Shown here piece after piece: positions 1 to 5,499 of a stretch of 5,499 bases of DNA (the first letter of the stretch is position 1; each line of letters begins with the position of its first letter). The translations under genes and the position numbers were made by a program. The notes below the pieces were generated by a model. The model had not been told where the DNA came from. It did no database searches and saw only the letters and a program-made list of their open reading frames with translations. Origin of the DNA: JAHEDH01 sp965364515 (GTDB lineage: Bacteria > Actinomycetota > Acidimicrobiia > Spongiisociales > ZC4RG35); contig CBDTXZ010000196.1 in NCBI GenBank assembly GCA_965364515.1, forward strand, positions 1-5,499, given 5' to 3'.

Positions 1-820
1 CGACGAGACGGCCGGTGCGCATGCCGCCGTCGTTCACGTCGACGGAGAAGAAGGCAGTGCGATCGGATATGCGTGCCGCCTGCTGCATGTTGTGTGTGAC
101 GATGATGATCGAGTAGTCCTTCTTGAGCTCCTGCATCAGCTCCTCGATCCGCAGGGTGGCGATCGGGTCGAGCGCACTGGCGGGCTCGTCCATCAGGACG
201 ACGTCGGGATTCGTTGCGATGGCACGGGCGATGCACAGCCGTTGCTGCTGCCCTCCGGAGAGCGAATAGCCGCTCTCGCCGAGCTTGTCTTTCACCTCGT
301 CCCACAGAGCCGCCTGTCGAATCGCGTGCTCGACCAGGTCACCGAGCTCGCTCTTCGACCCTTTGAAACCGTTGATCTTCGCTCCCCACGCCACGTTGTC
401 GAAGATCGACTTCGGGAACGGATTCGGCTTCTGGAACACCATGCCGACCCTGCGCCGTACTTCGACAGGATCGATGTCGGCGGCGTAGATGTCGGTGTCG
501 TTGTAGATGACCGTCCCTTCGATCCTGGTCGAGGGAATGAGATCGTTCATCCGATTGAAGCACCGCAGCACGGTCGACTTCCCACAACCGGATGGGCCGA
601 TCAGAGCAGTGATCTCGTTCTTGCCGAACCGCATCGAGACATCGCGAACGGCTCTGAACTCTCCGTAGTAGACGCCGAGCCCTCTCGCCTCGATGACCGC
701 ATCCTCGATCTCCATCGACCCCGGCGCACCGGTGGAACCGGGACGCTCCGATCTGGCACTGAAGTCGACGGCGCGGATGGTTGCATCGGGCATGGCCGGT
801 GCGGTCTCGGTCTCGGACAT
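1..820 (-). CDS. pstB: Phosphate ABC transporter ATP-binding protein PstB (partial, 3' end off window)
   Basis: Cytoplasmic ATPase of the high-affinity phosphate importer PstSCAB; a dimer would dock on PstC and PstA and hydrolyse ATP. About 273 residues are visible and the frame stays open to the window edge. All ABC motifs are present: Walker A GPSGCGKST (75-83), Q-loop Q130 in VFQKPNPFP, signature LSGGQ (187-191), Walker B VVLMDE (207-212), D-loop SALD (215-218) and switch His243 in VTHNMQQAA. FQKPNPFPKSIFDN and THNMQQAARISD are typical of PstB among ABC ATPases. The ATG at 820-818 shares one base with the pstA stop (TGATG) and has AGGAG six bases upstream, so I prefer it to the internal Met36. 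That gives about 35 extra residues before the usual PstB start. By family comparison roughly 30 C-terminal residues are missing beyond the window. Family assignment is near certain. Confidence 0.96.
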   Translation of the reverse strand, partial: MSETETAPAMPDATIRAVDFSARSERPGSTGAPGSMEIEDAVIEARGLGVYYGEFRAVRDVSMRFGKNEITALIGPSGCGKSTVLRCFNRMNDLIPSTRIEGTVIYNDTDIYAADIDPVEVRRRVGMVFQKPNPFPKSIFDNVAWGAKINGFKGSKSELGDLVEHAIRQAALWDEVKDKLGESGYSLSGGQQQRLCIARAIATNPDVVLMDEPASALDPIATLRIEELMQELKKDYSIIIVTHNMQQAARISDRTAFFSVDVNDGGMRTGRLV

Positions 821-2229
821 CAGGCTCTCCTGGAGAATCGGTTTCGGAGTATCACGGCGGTGGCATTGAGAGTCAACAGGAGCAGGAGAAGCACCAGGAT
901 GGCGGCGGCAGCGACGTTGCGGAACTCCTCCTGAGGGAGTGACGTCCACTGGAAGATCTGGATCGGCATGGCGGTGTAGTTGGAGAACGGTCCCGTCGGA
1001 TCCGATGTGATGAAGCCCGCAGCGCCGACCACGATGAGCGGCGCTGTCTCTCCGATCGCTCGAGCCACGGCGAGGATGGCTCCTGTGAGGATGCCCGGCA
1101 GTGCGACGGGGAGCACCTGGCTCCGAACGGTCTGCCATCTGGTGGCTCCCAGCCCCAGTCCTGCCTGTCGAAGCGAGTTCGGGACGGCCTTCAGCGCCTC
1201 TTGAGCGCTGATGATCACCACCGGCAGGATGAGCAGGCCGAGGGTGATACCGCCCGAGAGGATCGTGCGACCGTTGCTGGCGGCACCCTCGTCGAGGAAC
1301 AACGAGCCCGAGGTCAAAGGCTCGAACGTTCGAACCAACACGGCGAGGCCCAGCATGCCGTAGATCACCGACGGCACTCCCGCCAGGTTGTAGATGTTCG
1401 TCTGGATGAAAGCGTTGAGCCGAGTCGGGCGGGCGAACTCGACGAGGTAGATCGCCGCACCGACACCGACCGGGACGGCGAACAGCATGGTGATCACGAC
1501 GAGGAAGGTCGATCCGAGAACGGCGGTGCGGATGCCGGCGATCTCCGGCGTCGAGTTCTGGGGCGAGGTGAGGAAGTCGAGATTGAGCCACGCTCGCCAT
1601 TCGAAGCGCACCTGGTCGGCCGAGTACTCGCCGAAGCGCTGAGGGGAGGTCTCGAACGCGTCGAACACAGACCGTTCGAAGCCTTCGCGGTCGAGCAACG
1701 ACGGAACGAGATCGTTGGACGCGATCACGTCTGGCTGCACCACTCGTTCACGAACCAGAGCCAGCACGTCTGAGCGACCACGCGCCCCCGCCGAGCAGCC
1801 TGTCGGCGGCTCCTCGGAGGCACAGATCTCGTCCCACACCTCTTGAGATTCGAAGACGAGACGGTCGGCGTAGAAGCGCTGCTCCCGCTCGAGTCGCCGT
1901 CCGACCCCGCTGCTGACGGCGCCTTGGAGAAGACCGACCAATTGGTCCTTCTCCAGGTCGCCGAGACCGGTGGTGGCGGGATCCAGGCCGAGTCCGGCCA
2001 CGACATCCTCGGGGTTCTGGGCGTTCACAACGGCGACGAGACCGAATGCGTCGTTGATCACCGTGTAGAGCAGGGTGAAGAGTGCGAGGACGGCGATGGT
2101 CAACGCCAGGAGGAAACCGGTCTGTGCCAGGAACGACTTCCGACTCCGTCGTTGCAGAAGCCTGGTGAAGTCGTCGTCGGTCGGGTAGAGATCGTGCGTT
2201 GCGATCTTTTCGGGGGCCGCGGCGGTCAC
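820..2229 (-). CDS. pstA: Phosphate ABC transporter permease PstA, with large extracytoplasmic insert
   Basis: Second membrane subunit of the PstSCAB importer. The C-terminal 240 residues are a standard binding-protein-dependent permease domain. Predicted membrane segments lie near 38-58, 233-262, 278-302, 322-342, 378-408 and 440-462. The cytoplasmic EAA loop that contacts PstB runs about 350-380 (NSLRQAGLGLGATRW), followed by AIGETAPL, characteristic of PstA. At 469 residues it is much longer than the roughly 290-300 of ordinary PstA. The excess is mostly a hydrophilic stretch of about 160 residues between the first two membrane segments, with charged helix-like sequence and Cys136/Cys145. 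PstA proteins with extended N-terminal regions are known (for example the DUF3333 type); whether this insert belongs there I cannot tell. The start is GTG at 2229, overlapping the pstC stop by four bases (GTGA), with a strong GGGAGG site seven bases upstream. Confidence 0.95.
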   Translation of the reverse strand: MTAAAPEKIATHDLYPTDDDFTRLLQRRSRKSFLAQTGFLLALTIAVLALFTLLYTVINDAFGLVAVVNAQNPEDVVAGLGLDPATTGLGDLEKDQLVGLLQGAVSSGVGRRLEREQRFYADRLVFESQEVWDEICASEEPPTGCSAGARGRSDVLALVRERVVQPDVIASNDLVPSLLDREGFERSVFDAFETSPQRFGEYSADQVRFEWRAWLNLDFLTSPQNSTPEIAGIRTAVLGSTFLVVITMLFAVPVGVGAAIYLVEFARPTRLNAFIQTNIYNLAGVPSVIYGMLGLAVLVRTFEPLTSGSLFLDEGAASNGRTILSGGITLGLLILPVVIISAQEALKAVPNSLRQAGLGLGATRWQTVRSQVLPVALPGILTGAILAVARAIGETAPLIVVGAAGFITSDPTGPFSNYTAMPIQIFQWTSLPQEEFRNVAAAAILVLLLLLLTLNATAVILRNRFSRRA

Positions 2230-3197
2230 TCGTACACCTCCCGGAAGCGCTTGACGAAGCGCCGGCTCAGGATGTTCAGCCCGAGTGTCATGAAGAACAA
2301 CGTGAGCCCGATGGCGAAGATCGAGTTGTAATCGATCGTGTTGTAGCTCAGGTCGCCGCTCGAGATCCGAACGATGTGGCCCGTCATCGCCTCACCGGGC
2401 TGGAACGGGTTCAGGATGTATCCGAAGAGGGAGTCCTCCCCCAGTTGGAAGTTCCTCGGTGCGGCGCCCGATGCGAGCGCAACGACCATCGTCTCTCCGA
2501 CCGCACGTGACATCGCGACGACGAAGGCAGCTGCGATTCCGGAGAGCGCAGCCGGGAGGACGATGCGGGTGGAGACTTCGAGCTTCGACGCCCCGAGACC
2601 GTAGGCAGCCTGTCGGAGCGACTCCGGCACGGCGTGGATGGCGTCCTCCGACAGGGAGCTGACCAACGGGATGATCAGGATGCCCACGACGATCCCGGCC
2701 GATGCGACGTTGAAGAACCCGACGACGCTCCCTCCGATCAACGTTCTCAACAGCGGGGTCATGAATGTCAAAGCGAAGAACCCGTACACCACGGTTGGGA
2801 TGCCGACGAGGACCTCGAGCATCGGTTTGAGGATCTGTCTGACCCGCTCGGAGGCGTACTCCGAGAGGTAGATCGCCGAAGCCAGCCCGAGCGGGAGCGC
2901 CACCAGCATGGCGATCAGGCTGATGAGCACGGTGGACAGGATGAGCGCCCAGATGCCGAAGGAGCCTGCGCCGGGCTGCCAGACGGTGCCGGTGAGGAAC
3001 TCGGTGATCGAGACGCGCTCGTCTCGGAAGAACAGCAGCGACTCCTTCCCGAGTTCGTACAGGATTCCGACCGTCGTGGCGACCGACAGCACGCCGCACA
3101 AGAACAACGCGGCCCGAATCAGCATCTCGACCGGTCGCGATCTGCGGCGCAGCGAAGCCGCAAGTGCCCCGGCGAGTTCCTTCACCTCCGAGGTCAT
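2226..3197 (-). CDS. pstC: Phosphate ABC transporter permease PstC
   Basis: First membrane subunit of the phosphate importer, pairing with PstA to form the translocation path. The 323-residue length is normal for PstC. Hydrophobic segments lie near 27-48, 82-111, 127-147, 163-182, 217-241 and 290-311, six in all. The cytoplasmic EAA loop (about 186-220) contains VPESLRQAAYGLGASK and is followed by SRAVGETMVVAL, typical of PstC; VGIPTVVYGFFAL at 131-143 is another family block. The N-terminus is short and basic (RRRSRP, 17-22) before the first membrane segment. The ATG at 3197 has no convincing Shine-Dalgarno site, unlike the other genes here, and I found no better in-frame start close upstream. 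An inverted repeat fills the leader just before the start. The stop overlaps the pstA GTG, implying translational coupling. Confidence 0.95.
   Translation of the reverse strand: MTSEVKELAGALAASLRRRSRPVEMLIRAALFLCGVLSVATTVGILYELGKESLLFFRDERVSITEFLTGTVWQPGAGSFGIWALILSTVLISLIAMLVALPLGLASAIYLSEYASERVRQILKPMLEVLVGIPTVVYGFFALTFMTPLLRTLIGGSVVGFFNVASAGIVVGILIIPLVSSLSEDAIHAVPESLRQAAYGLGASKLEVSTRIVLPAALSGIAAAFVVAMSRAVGETMVVALASGAAPRNFQLGEDSLFGYILNPFQPGEAMTGHIVRISSGDLSYNTIDYNSIFAIGLTLFFMTLGLNILSRRFVKRFREVYE
2235..2242 (-). promoter_or_regulatory. Strong ribosome binding site for pstA inside the pstC 3' end
   Basis: GGGAGGTG at 2242-2235 lies within the last codons of pstC, with GGGAGG seven bases before the pstA GTG at 2229. 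It supports the GTG start and the four-base GTGA overlap with the pstC stop. Confidence 0.7.
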
Positions 3198-3244
3198 ACG
3201 ACCACGGAGGCGTCGGCGACCGTCGAGCCACTGTGCCTGGTCGT
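3198..3244 (-). repeat. Inverted repeat in the pstS-pstC gap
   Basis: On the transcript ACGACCA (3244-3238) and TGGTCGT (3204-3198) are perfect seven-base complements separated by 33 bases. The 3' arm ends directly against the pstC ATG at 3197. The repeat occupies most of the 74-base gap, the only long space within pstSCAB. No T-run follows, so a terminator is unlikely. A structure here could trim or protect mRNA ends, or limit pstC translation relative to pstS, but a seven-base match with a long spacer can also occur by chance. Confidence 0.35.
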
Positions 3245-3271
3245 GTGGGCCTGCATCTGCATCGAGCCGGA

Positions 3272-4357
3272 CTAACCGAAGTCGGCGGCAGCACCGATTG
3301 CGTCGGCTGCCTCCCGCAGTGCGGAGTCGGGTGCAGGGAAGTATCCGACGTCACCGATGACTTCGTTCACCCTGTTCAGGTAGAAGGCGATGAAACTCGC
3401 CACCTGGGGCTTCTCGGCCACGATGCCGGCGTCGGTGTACATGTACAACGGACGAGCGAGCGGATAGGTGCCCTCGTTCACCGAATCGTCACCGGGGGTC
3501 ACGGGACCATCGCCGGCATCCACCGCGACCGCCTGGAGGACATCGGCGTTCTGGGCGAAGAAGGCGTACCCGAAGTACCCGATGGCACAGGTAGACGACA
3601 GGTCACCTTCGGAACACCCATCCTGTGCGACCCCCTGGACCGTCACATTGTCGTCTTCTCCCACGATCTGAGCGATCGAGGACAGGATCGGCGACGGATC
3701 CGCCTCGTCGAAGATCTCCTCGTTGAAATAGTCGAACGTACCGGAGTCGCCGCCGGGGGTGAACAGTTGGATCGGGTGCGCCGGGAATGCCGGATCGACG
3801 TCTGCCCATGTCGCTCCCGGATCGGTCAGCGAGAAGGCGGTTGCGATCTGGTCCAACGTGAGTTCACGAGCGAAATAGTTGCCCTCGCTGATGACGACGG
3901 ACAAAGCATCGGTGCCGACGCGAATCTCGATCGGTTCCCGTCCGATGGCGTTGCAGGACGCCACCTCTTCATCTTTGATGGGACGAGAGGCGTTCGAGAT
4001 GTCGGACGCCCCCTCCACGCAGAAGCGCTCGAACCCGCCGCCTGAGCCGATCGAGTCGATCGGATACCCGGGACCGCCTTCGTCTTCCCAGAGGCTCATG
4101 ACCGCGGTCGAGAGCGGAAAGACGGTGGAGGAACCTGCGATGGCGACCTCGCCCGACGGCACGTCGAGCGGATCGATCACGGGGAGGCCGAGATCGGATC
4201 CCGTCGGATCGGCCGGAGGTGCTTCCGTGGCCGAAGGGGCGGTCGTCTCAGCCGACGGCACCGTCGTGCCGGGCTCGTCACCGGAATCCCCGCCGCAGGC
4301 GGTCACGAAGAGTGCGAACACCGCGCCGCAGATCAACGTCGTTCGAAGTGTTGCCAC
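3272..4357 (-). CDS. pstS: Phosphate-binding lipoprotein PstS
   Basis: Extracytoplasmic receptor that binds inorganic phosphate and delivers it to PstC/PstA. From GTG 4357 the protein has 361 residues. It starts with a short lipoprotein signal (MATLRTTLICGAVFALFVTAC) ending in lipobox VTAC with Cys21 as the lipidated residue, so it should be membrane-anchored. A Thr/Pro/Ala/acidic tether follows to about residue 65. Phosphate-site blocks of the family are visible: AGSST (74-78), GSGGG (104-108), DISNASRP (119-126) and GGDSGT (202-207). Four further cysteines (113, 135, 248, 257) could form two disulfides. I chose GTG 4357 because GGGAGAG lies six bases upstream and the resulting signal peptide is compact. 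In-frame alternatives are ATG 4372 and GTG 4399, which add 5 and 14 residues, lack a good ribosome site, and in the GTG 4399 case run through a hairpin. A PHO box lies upstream. Confidence 0.95.
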   Translation of the reverse strand: MATLRTTLICGAVFALFVTACGGDSGDEPGTTVPSAETTAPSATEAPPADPTGSDLGLPVIDPLDVPSGEVAIAGSSTVFPLSTAVMSLWEDEGGPGYPIDSIGSGGGFERFCVEGASDISNASRPIKDEEVASCNAIGREPIEIRVGTDALSVVISEGNYFARELTLDQIATAFSLTDPGATWADVDPAFPAHPIQLFTPGGDSGTFDYFNEEIFDEADPSPILSSIAQIVGEDDNVTVQGVAQDGCSEGDLSSTCAIGYFGYAFFAQNADVLQAVAVDAGDGPVTPGDDSVNEGTYPLARPLYMYTDAGIVAEKPQVASFIAFYLNRVNEVIGDVGYFPAPDSALREAADAIGAAADFG

Positions 4358-4363
4358 GCTGAG

Positions 4364-4370
4364 CTCTCCC
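4364..4370 (-). promoter_or_regulatory. pstS ribosome binding site that decides its start
   Basis: GGGAGAG lies six bases before the GTG at 4357, the best Shine-Dalgarno match in the pstS leader. It overlaps the in-frame ATG at 4372, which is why I treat that ATG and the GTG at 4399 as less likely starts. Initiation at 4357 gives a compact lipoprotein signal peptide. Confidence 0.6.
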
Positions 4371-4385
4371 ATGCGTTCTCGGTCA

Positions 4386-4401
4386 CCGTGGAGATCCACG
4401 G
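4386..4401 (-). repeat. Hairpin (16-base dyad) in the pstS leader
   Basis: CCGTGG and CCACGG flank a four-base loop (ATCT on the transcript); as DNA the dyad is seven perfect base pairs around a two-base centre. A G-U pair can add one step to the RNA stem. It sits between the PHO box and the pstS ribosome site, about 29 bases upstream of the preferred GTG. No U-run follows, so it is not a rho-independent terminator. It could stabilise the 5' end of the mRNA or be a protein-binding dyad; neither is shown. Confidence 0.5.
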
Positions 4402-4432
4402 CCGGCTGCGGCGTGTTCCCCAGCCGTTGGGC

Positions 4433-4438
4433 AAGGTA
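4433..4438 (-). promoter_or_regulatory. Possible -10 element of the pstS promoter
   Basis: TACCTT at 4438-4433 lies nine bases beyond the last PHO heptamer, where a -10 hexamer is expected for a promoter whose -35 contact is replaced by PhoP. No good TTGACA-like -35 is visible at the usual distance. A start site near 4426 would leave a leader of about 70 bases before the preferred pstS GTG. The hexamer alone is a weak match, so the call rests on position. Confidence 0.4.
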
Positions 4439-4443
4439 GGGAG

Positions 4444-4487
4444 GCTCTCTGAACCCGACGGAGCAGCGGAGTGAACGGGAGGTGAAC
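4444..4487 (-). promoter_or_regulatory. PHO box: 11-base-spaced direct repeats upstream of pstS
   Basis: Reading toward pstS, heptamer GTTCACC lies at 4487-4481, GTTCACT at 4476-4470 and GTTCAGA at 4454-4448. They start exactly 11, then 22 bases apart, so all are in one 11-base register. The intervening unit at 4465-4459 (TGCTCCG) is degenerate. Seven-base repeats of GTTCACC type with four-base spacers are the known operator of actinobacterial PhoP, as described in Streptomyces, and pstS is its classic target. The array begins 14 bases after the phoU stop and points the same way as pstS. I infer activation by a PhoP/PhoB-type response regulator under phosphate starvation; the regulator gene is not in the window. 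Confidence 0.8.
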
Positions 4488-4501
4488 CTTGGCGGGACGG
4501 C

Positions 4502-5176
4502 TCAGTCGACCCGGTCGGCCTTGTCTTCGTCCCAGTAGTCGAGCCGATCGAGCGGCATGACGACGGCGGTCATGACGTTCATGAGATGCGCCGTGATCCG
4601 CTTGAGATATCGATTCAGCAGGGCCCTCGGGACGGCAGGGCCGGCGGATCCACCTTCTCGGACCAGCGCAGAGATCTCGTCGTCGAACTCAGTCGTCCAC
4701 TCGTCCATCTGCGACAACCGGGAGGCTGCGTTCTGAGCGTCACGCGCGGAGAAGATGGTTGCGGTCTCGTTGATGAGCTCCTGAGTTCGTTCGAACCGGT
4801 CGGCCCACATTGTCTCGTCCTCTGCCCCGGCGAGGGTGAAACCGTCGACGGTCAGATCCCAGATGTTCTTGGAGTAATCCCCGACACGCTCGATGTCCTT
4901 GATGATCGACATGTACACCAGCATGATCGGGTAGTCGACGGCACCGGCGACGCCGGCATGGACCATCAGTTCGCGTCGCACCGCCCGCTCACCGCGATTG
5001 ACCTGGCGATCCGACTCACGCAGCTTCTTGCCGATGCCTCCGGGATCCACCCGACCGAACACGGCGTCGGTGGCCATGCCGAACGTCGTGTCGTTGTCGG
5101 CGAGCATCTCCTTGACACTCTGTTCGATCCTCTCGAGTGAGCTCTCCGAGCCTCGCCTGAAGAAATCGAGAACCAT
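4502..5176 (-). CDS. phoU: PhoU-like phosphate signalling regulator
   Basis: PhoU proteins are cytoplasmic all-helical regulators that bind metal clusters and repress the phosphate regulon by linking phosphate transporters to the PhoR-type kinase. This 224-residue protein has the expected size and helical, charged composition with no membrane segment. The first metal-site motif is intact: DIERVGDYSKNI (94-105). The matching position in the second half reads YLKRITAHLMNV (190-201), where the usual Glu and Asp are Lys192 and Ala196, so the second site looks impaired. The ATG at 5176 is preceded by GAGGTGA four bases away. The gene starts 15 bases after the stop of a Na+/phosphate cotransporter gene, so the two are probably co-transcribed. 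PhoU-like domains are also known fused or adjacent to such carriers, so it may serve that carrier, Pst, or both. The symbol is by family similarity. Confidence 0.88.
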   Translation of the reverse strand: MVLDFFRRGSESSLERIEQSVKEMLADNDTTFGMATDAVFGRVDPGGIGKKLRESDRQVNRGERAVRRELMVHAGVAGAVDYPIMLVYMSIIKDIERVGDYSKNIWDLTVDGFTLAGAEDETMWADRFERTQELINETATIFSARDAQNAASRLSQMDEWTTEFDDEISALVREGGSAGPAVPRALLNRYLKRITAHLMNVMTAVVMPLDRLDYWDEDKADRVD

Positions 5177-5191
5177 TTGATCACCTCACGT

Positions 5192-5499
5192 CTAGAAGAT
5201 CACGATACCGAGGATCGGCACCACGAGGAACAGTCCGACCACGTATGCCACCACCAGCTGCTTCTTCTCGGCCGCCAGTCTCGCCAGATTCCTGGCGAGC
5301 TTGATCGGTATCCCGCGCAACCGGGGAATCGGATAGAACAGCAGGATGCCGGCGATGTTGAACAGCGTGTGGACGAGAGCGATGGTGAGCGCCTCGGGTC
5401 GATCGGCCGCAACCGATGCGAGCAGCGCCGTGACCGTGGTACCAACGTTCGCTCCCAACGTGACCGGGTAGGCGTTCTCGAGCGTGAGCACGCCGGAGG
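5192..5499 (-). CDS. Na+/phosphate cotransporter, SLC34/NptA-type (partial, C-terminal end only)
   Basis: Membrane carrier expected to import phosphate with Na+. Only the last 101 residues are in the window; the frame is open through the right edge, so the GTG at 5491 is an internal valine codon, not a start. The segment TLGANVGTTVTALLAS matches the conserved GANIGTT block of the Na+/Pi cotransporter family (Pfam PF02690). The next block, ALVHTLFNIAGILLFYPIP, resembles bacterial NptA and animal SLC34 carriers. A last hydrophobic segment (VVAYVVGLFLVVPILGIVIF) ends the protein, with no C-terminal PhoU domain; the YjbB-type carriers carry one fused. Instead a separate phoU-like gene begins 15 bases downstream, so an operon is likely. 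Family call is strong; ion and substrate are inferred from the family. Confidence 0.88.
   Translation of the reverse strand, partial: SGVLTLENAYPVTLGANVGTTVTALLASVAADRPEALTIALVHTLFNIAGILLFYPIPRLRGIPIKLARNLARLAAEKKQLVVAYVVGLFLVVPILGIVIF

Noticed and set aside
339..786. Two short minus-strand frames (339-587, 601-786) suggesting pstB is broken
   Set aside because: They are in other frames. Translating from the ATG at 820 gives an uninterrupted PstB frame to the window edge.
92..934. 280-residue open frame on the plus strand opposite pstB and the end of pstA
   Set aside because: It is antisense to a clear ABC ATPase with all motifs intact; its Arg/Asp/Gly-rich product has no recognisable domain. 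Such frames are common opposite GC-rich genes.
2392..3354. 320-residue minus-strand open frame overlapping pstC and the end of pstS
   Set aside because: It is a different frame of the pstC region, Arg/Pro/His-rich without membrane segments or motifs, while the pstC frame gives a complete permease.
2634..4045. Long plus-strand frames (2634-3275, 3164-4045) opposite pstC and pstS
   Set aside because: They are antisense shadows with biased, charged composition and no domain signal; they also run across the pstS-pstC gap without regard to gene borders.
4386..4401. Rho-independent terminator between phoU and pstS
   Set aside because: The hairpin is real, but no T-run follows in either direction, and it lies downstream of the PHO box, within the expected pstS leader.
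4586..5140. 184-residue plus-strand frame opposite phoU
   Set aside because: It is antisense to a recognisable PhoU and shows no family motif of its own.

Overview
The window carries one phosphate-uptake locus, with every gene on the minus strand. In transcription order (right to left) it holds the 3' end of an SLC34/NptA-type Na+/phosphate cotransporter gene (5192-5499), a phoU-like gene (4502-5176), pstS (3272-4357), pstC (2226-3197), pstA (820-2229) and pstB (1-820, C-terminal end beyond the window). Coding density is very high. The only gaps of any size are about 144 bases between phoU and pstS and 74 bases between pstS and pstC. I see no RNA genes, mobile elements, CRISPR arrays or rho-independent terminators, and there is no gene-free stretch over 300 bases.

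The DNA is GC-rich, uses GTG as well as ATG starts, has purine-rich Shine-Dalgarno sites, and shows long spurious antisense ORFs. Together with an actinobacterial-style PHO box (GTTCACC-type heptamers repeating every 11 bases) ahead of pstS, this suggests a high-GC actinobacterium. An Acidimicrobiia-like lineage is a guess from protein flavour, not something the window proves.

The most informative non-coding signal lies between phoU and pstS. Heptamers GTTCACC, GTTCACT and GTTCAGA sit at offsets 0, 11 and 33 on the coding strand, followed by a possible -10 element and a 5' leader with a near-perfect 16-base hairpin. This fits a PhoP/PhoB-type phosphate-starvation promoter driving pstSCAB. The cotransporter-phoU pair lies upstream of that promoter and could be expressed separately.

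How the genes work together: PstS is a lipoprotein that captures inorganic phosphate outside the membrane. PstC and PstA form the channel and PstB powers import with ATP. PhoU is the usual negative modulator linking transporter state to the histidine kinase of the phosphate regulon, and here it sits 15 bases after a second, Na+-coupled phosphate carrier gene. pstC/pstA and pstA/pstB overlap by 4 bases and 1 base, so translational coupling is likely. The locus belongs to a known system. Its less ordinary points are the large extracytoplasmic insert in PstA with a cysteine pair, a PhoU whose second metal-site motif has lost its acidic residues, the N-terminal extension of PstB, and the regulatory architecture. 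I found no evidence of a wholly undescribed system.
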